Part shown: positions 61,058 through 64,000 of the stretch, one piece after another
How the letters are laid out: every line of letters starts with the position of its first letter
Numbering within the stretch: position 1 is the first letter of the stretch
Assembly (NCBI GenBank): GCA_037443205.1
Contig: JBBIOU010000016.1
Coordinates: 11,247 to 75,246 of the forward strand
DNA length: 64,000 nt
Direction: 5' to 3'
From: JBBIOU01 sp037443205
GTDB lineage: Bacteria > Bacteroidota > Bacteroidia > Flavobacteriales_D > UBA2798
Notes under the pieces: model-generated
Databases searched by the model: none
Seen by the model: the letters and a program-made list of their open reading frames with translations, nothing else
What the model was told of the DNA's origin: nothing
Program-made: the position numbers and the translations under genes

Positions 61058-61303
61058 ATGAAAGGAAAAGCTACACTTTTCGCAATTGCTGTAATTGCAT
61101 TAACCCTGGGTTTAAGCTCTTGTTCAAAAGAGTACACCTGCGAGTGCCAATACAAACATCAACATGGCAACCACAGTCATGATGAATCTGAGACTTACAC
61201 ATTTAAATCAAAGAAAAAAGATGCGGATGAAAAATGCCAGGCAAAAAAAGCAGAATTAGAATCAGAGCCTGATCACTGTTGTGCTACTTGTAATTTAAAA
61301 TGA
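61058..61303 (+). CDS. Small Cys- and His-rich lipoprotein
   Basis: 81 residues. Lipobox LSSC at about residue 22. The mature part has CECQ, a His cluster (YKHQHGNHSHDE), a single KCQ and a terminal DHCCATCNLK, seven Cys in about 60 residues including the lipidated one. It is predicted to sit on the inner leaflet of the outer membrane or at the cell surface and could bind metal; no family recognised. Strong promoter. Ends 14 bases before a bidirectional terminator. Confidence 0.75.
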   Translation: MKGKATLFAIAVIALTLGLSSCSKEYTCECQYKHQHGNHSHDESETYTFKSKKKDADEKCQAKKAELESEPDHCCATCNLK

Positions 61304-61317
61304 TGTTTGGTTTAGTT

Positions 61318-61349
61318 CCCTGCTTGTAAATAAATATTTACAAGCAGGG
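61318..61349. terminator. Bidirectional terminator between the lipoprotein and CAP genes
   Basis: 15-bp perfect stem CCCTGCTTGTAAATA / TATTTACAAGCAGGG with a 2-base centre, located between converging genes. Confidence 0.8.
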
Positions 61350-61354
61350 GAAAT

Positions 61355-61993
61355 TTATTTCAAATCTCCGAAACACATCACGGCTGTATAATCCCATTTT
61401 TTGTGCGGTTGTATGGAAACGCCTACAGAGAGAAATTCTTTTCTTAATATATTTTTTCTGTGTCCTTTATCCGCAACATTATCATCTATTAATAAATTCA
61501 TGACAATATCAATAGCTTTATTGTGGCCGTAATCGCAGTTTTCGCCTGTGTATATATAACGGGGTGCAAATTGTTTAAAACGTTTACTGTAATTCTGATG
61601 ACTTATGATTCCTTTTTTGCCTGTTTCTATAGCGTGGTTTTGGGCACAATTAAATAAATCTTTTTGCGGCAAAAGGGGTTCTGCTCCTTTATAATTTTTT
61701 AAATCGTTGATTAATGAAGTTATATGATGGTTATTTTTAATCATATTTGTAGAGTTATCTATATATTCCTGTACATAGGTTTCGGCAAAGAGTTTACCGT
61801 TTAGTCTTGCCAAATTCATTAAATAAATAACTTCTTTTTCTTGCTCGCTCAGGTAAGTTGCATCTTTGGCGGTATTGGCTTTTTGTTTGGTAGCTTCATC
61901 CCATTTAGAATAGGGATATTTTTGTTGTGATTGCGATAGGGTTTTAAATGCAATCAAACATAAGATTATTTTAAATAGCAAATTAAGTTTCAT
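61355..61993 (-). CDS. CAP-domain (SCP/PR1-like) secreted protein
   Basis: 212 residues with signal peptide (to KTLSQ-21). The CAP fold is recognisable from YLMNLARLNGKLFAETYVQE, FNCAQNHAIETGKKGIISHQ, YTGENCDYGHNKAIDIVMNL and DKGHRKNILRKEFLSVGVSI. Proteins of this kind bind or cleave extracellular ligands; activity here unknown. The catalytic-type His and Glu of the CAP cavity appear present. A -7 element TAAATTTG is 8 bases upstream of the ATG. Confidence 0.88.
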   Translation of the reverse strand: MKLNLLFKIILCLIAFKTLSQSQQKYPYSKWDEATKQKANTAKDATYLSEQEKEVIYLMNLARLNGKLFAETYVQEYIDNSTNMIKNNHHITSLINDLKNYKGAEPLLPQKDLFNCAQNHAIETGKKGIISHQNYSKRFKQFAPRYIYTGENCDYGHNKAIDIVMNLLIDDNVADKGHRKNILRKEFLSVGVSIQPHKKWDYTAVMCFGDLK

Positions 61994-62000
61994 AGTTTTT

Positions 62001-62008
62001 CAAATTTA
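62001..62008 (-). promoter_or_regulatory. -7 promoter element for the CAP gene
   Basis: Minus strand TAAATTTG, 7 bases before the ATG at 61993, a short leader but outside the 4-5 nt group. Confidence 0.55.
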
Positions 62009-62033
62009 AATAGAAAACACAATGACAATTTAA

Positions 62034-63638
62034 TCAGTTATTAAATAAATTTTGTAATTTAAACTCACTTGTAGTATGAAAAGTTATATCGCTGTAATTT
62101 TGTTTAGCCATATTTAACAAAAAAGGAGATTCGGCAAGATAAACGCTGTTTCCGTCTTTATCAAAAGCTATATTATTAGCTTTAACTCTTAAAAATTCCT
62201 GCATTTGGGCTTGGTTATGGGATGTAATCCAGCAGGCTTTAAACATATTTACCGGTACAAAGGTACACGAAGCACCATATTCGTGTTTTAATCGGTATTG
62301 AATTACTTCGAACTGAAGTTCGCCAACCGTACCAACAACTTTTCTGTTTCCGGGTTGTTGTATGAACAATTGTGCTACGCCCTCATCGGTAAGTTGCATG
62401 ATACCTTTTTCCAATTGCTTGGTTTTCATGGGGTCATTATTAATCAATTCTCTGAAAATTTCGGGAGAAAAGCTGGGTATTCCCTGAAACATTAGTTCCT
62501 CGCCTTCGGTAAGGGTATCGCCAATTTTAAAGTTACCGGTGTCGTATAATCCCACTACATCACCCGGATAAGCATAATCAATTACGCTTTTATCTTGCGC
62601 CATAAAACTGGTAGGGTTATTAAAGCGTAATTCTTTATTGAGGCGCACATGTTTAAAAAATTTGTTTCTTTCGAAAATGCCCGAAACTACACGTAAAAAA
62701 GCAATTCTATCGCGGTGTTTGGGATCCAGATTGGCGTGTATTTTAAATACAAAACCTGTAAATTTATTTTCGTCAGGGTTTACAAAACGCTTATCACTTT
62801 CGCGACCAAGCGGATTAGGTGCAAGCCTGATGAATGCATCCAACAGTTCTCTTACTCCGAAATTATTAAGTGCACTACCAAAAAATACAGGCGCTACCTT
62901 GCCAGCTAAGTATTTATTTACATCAAAGGCATCATATACTCCTTCAATCAATTCTATATCGTTGCGTAACTGGTTTGCTCCGCGCTCACCCACTAAATCA
63001 TCCAGTTCAGAAGAGTTTAAATCTTTTATATTAATTACTTCTTTGACTATAGAAGTTTTGCTTGCTTCAAATAAATTCAAATCTTTTTCATAAATATTAT
63101 ACACACCCTTAAAAGTTGCGCCTATACCTATTGGCCAGCTAAGCGGACGCACTTTGATATTTAATTTTTCTTCCAGTTCATCTAATAAATCAAAACCATC
63201 CTGTCCTTCTCTGTCGAGCTTGTTTATAAAAATAATAACCGGTGTGTTGCGCATGCGGCATACTTCCATCAGTTTTTCGGTTTGTTCTTCTACACCGTTG
63301 GCACAATCTATAACCAATATAACACTATCTACAGCAGTTAATGTTCTATAGGTGTCTTCGGCAAAATCTTTGTGGCCGGGGGTGTCGAGCAGATTAATTT
63401 TTAAGCCTTTGTAATTAAACGCCATTACCGATGTGGCAACCGAGATACCGCGTTGCTTTTCTATTTCCATAAAATCGGATGTGGCCGATTTTTTAATCTT
63501 GTTTGATTTAACGGCTCCTGCTGTTTGTATAGCACCACCAAACAACAATAGTTTTTCGGTAAGTGTTGTTTTACCCGCATCCGGGTGACTGATAATGGCA
63601 AATGTTTTTCTTTTGCTTATTTCTTCTGTTAATGACAT
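62034..63638 (-). CDS. prfC: Peptide chain release factor 3
   Basis: 534 residues, the normal length. Translational GTPase that recycles RF1/RF2. G1 ISHPDAGKTTLTEKLL, G2 region QRGISVATSVM, G3 DTPGHKDF, G4 INKLDREGQDGFD and the RF3 C-terminal domain (FQGIPSFSPEIFRELINNDPMK, GELQFEVIQYRLKHEYGA) are intact. The ATG at 63638 follows a -7 element by 4 bases. Monocistronic by position. Confidence 0.96.
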   Translation of the reverse strand: MSLTEEISKRKTFAIISHPDAGKTTLTEKLLLFGGAIQTAGAVKSNKIKKSATSDFMEIEKQRGISVATSVMAFNYKGLKINLLDTPGHKDFAEDTYRTLTAVDSVILVIDCANGVEEQTEKLMEVCRMRNTPVIIFINKLDREGQDGFDLLDELEEKLNIKVRPLSWPIGIGATFKGVYNIYEKDLNLFEASKTSIVKEVINIKDLNSSELDDLVGERGANQLRNDIELIEGVYDAFDVNKYLAGKVAPVFFGSALNNFGVRELLDAFIRLAPNPLGRESDKRFVNPDENKFTGFVFKIHANLDPKHRDRIAFLRVVSGIFERNKFFKHVRLNKELRFNNPTSFMAQDKSVIDYAYPGDVVGLYDTGNFKIGDTLTEGEELMFQGIPSFSPEIFRELINNDPMKTKQLEKGIMQLTDEGVAQLFIQQPGNRKVVGTVGELQFEVIQYRLKHEYGASCTFVPVNMFKACWITSHNQAQMQEFLRVKANNIAFDKDGNSVYLAESPFLLNMAKQNYSDITFHTTSEFKLQNLFNN

Positions 63639-63642
63639 GGCG

Positions 63643-63650
63643 CAAAAGTA
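63643..63650 (-). promoter_or_regulatory. -7 promoter element 4 nt before the prfC ATG
   Basis: Minus strand TACTTTTG, then CGCC, then ATG. A TTG about 21 bases upstream (minus strand) is a -33 candidate. Confidence 0.65.
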
Positions 63651-63951
63651 AGGTTAAAACAACAATAATTACAATTTATTAATTAGTTCGCTTTGTATGT
63701 AACATAATCTATTTTAATCAAATTGGGTTAATTTTCTTGATAACTTATCAGAATAGAAAATCAAATTTCTTTGCTTTTTTATTAAAACTTGATTGCCTAA
63801 TATCATAAAAGTATATTTTATAAAAAATAAATCTATTGTAATACACAAACAGCAGATAATCAAACACCAATATTTAAACCCTTTAGTTTGGATATGTATA
63901 AAATTGAGAAAATTTTTTTTGATTTATTTTGCACATATCAAAAAAATGTTA
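63651..63951. other. About 300-base AT-rich intergenic region
   Basis: Between divergent prfC and the gene starting at 63981. Very AT-rich; I see no gene, RNA structure or repeat beyond the promoter elements at its two ends. Confidence 0.5.
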
Positions 63952-63959
63952 TATACTTG
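63952..63959 (+). promoter_or_regulatory. -7-like element for the rightmost gene
   Basis: TATACTTG, one mismatch to TAnnTTTG, with a TTG at 63929-63931 about 20 bases upstream. Confidence 0.5.
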
Positions 63960-63980
63960 CTGTTACTAATCTTTATAAGT

Positions 63981-64000
63981 ATGAAAAATAACTCTACCCC
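63981..64000 (+). CDS. Start of a gene running off the right edge
   Basis: ATG at 63981 followed by MKNNSTP, open to the window end, 21 bases after a plausible promoter. Too short to identify. Confidence 0.45.

Noticed and set aside
1..64000. Search for tRNA, rRNA, riboswitch or insertion-sequence signatures
   Set aside because: No cloverleaf-forming intergenic segment, conserved rRNA core, or transposase frame was found; gaps between genes are mostly under 200 bases.

Overview
The window comes from a Bacteroidota chromosome. The AT-rich DNA, several type IX secretion (T9SS) C-terminal sorting domains, the phylum-specific promoter element TAnnTTTG, SusD/SusC-free but OM-protein-rich content, and families such as DUF5723, DUF3108, DUF3109, DUF6671 and MbnP all point there. 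Genus cannot be read from the sequence. No rRNA, tRNA, CRISPR array, prophage or complete insertion sequence was seen.

Layout. 1-4.8 kb: an OM protein fragment, a TPR protein, and a minus-strand run encoding 3-hydroxyanthranilate dioxygenase, ACMS decarboxylase, DUF2452 and a sterol-desaturase-like hydroxylase. 4.9-10.6 kb: one 1908-residue T9SS-secreted adhesin-like protein. 10.7-14.6 kb: an atypical SDR, dihydrolipoyl dehydrogenase, a four-helix-bundle (S23) gene bracketed by complementary heptamer arrays, and ferrochelatase. 14.6-20.8 kb: Fic protein, SSB, a zinc-finger protein, then four secreted proteins, two of which share an identical 71-bp leader, and a T9SS pseudogene remnant. 20.8-28.3 kb: glycyl-tRNA synthetase, DUF3109, Asp-box secreted protein, DUF3108, acyl-CoA carboxylase beta, and a nucleotide-sugar dehydrogenase. 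28.3-37.1 kb: diacetamido-uronic-acid sugar genes, trigger factor with a His-rich tail, DUF6671, isocitrate dehydrogenase, and a HTH regulator. 37.4-44.1 kb: TetR-TolC-adaptor-RND efflux operon with a candidate operator. 44.2-50.7 kb: a metal/haem surface cluster (PQQ-type propeller, two MauG-like dihaem proteins, two MbnP-like lipoproteins, a beta-barrel and a small Cys protein). 50.8-55.1 kb: AddA/RecB-like helicase-nuclease, a membrane protein and an ElaA-like acetyltransferase. 55.2-56.2 kb: a PIN toxin/small antitoxin pair between 33-bp direct repeats. 56.3-64 kb: ArfB, ABC-F, lipoprotein, Kbl, two small His/Cys-rich products, a CAP protein and release factor 3.

The two observations I consider most worth following are the S23 gene embedded between inverted heptamer arrays that run into the hemH start codon (13.13-13.61 kb), and a recurrent arrangement in which TAnnTTTG lies exactly 4-5 nt before the start codon (at least eight genes, three of the six N4 cases using GTG), which predicts leaderless mRNAs. 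All functional statements are from reading the sequence; no search was run.
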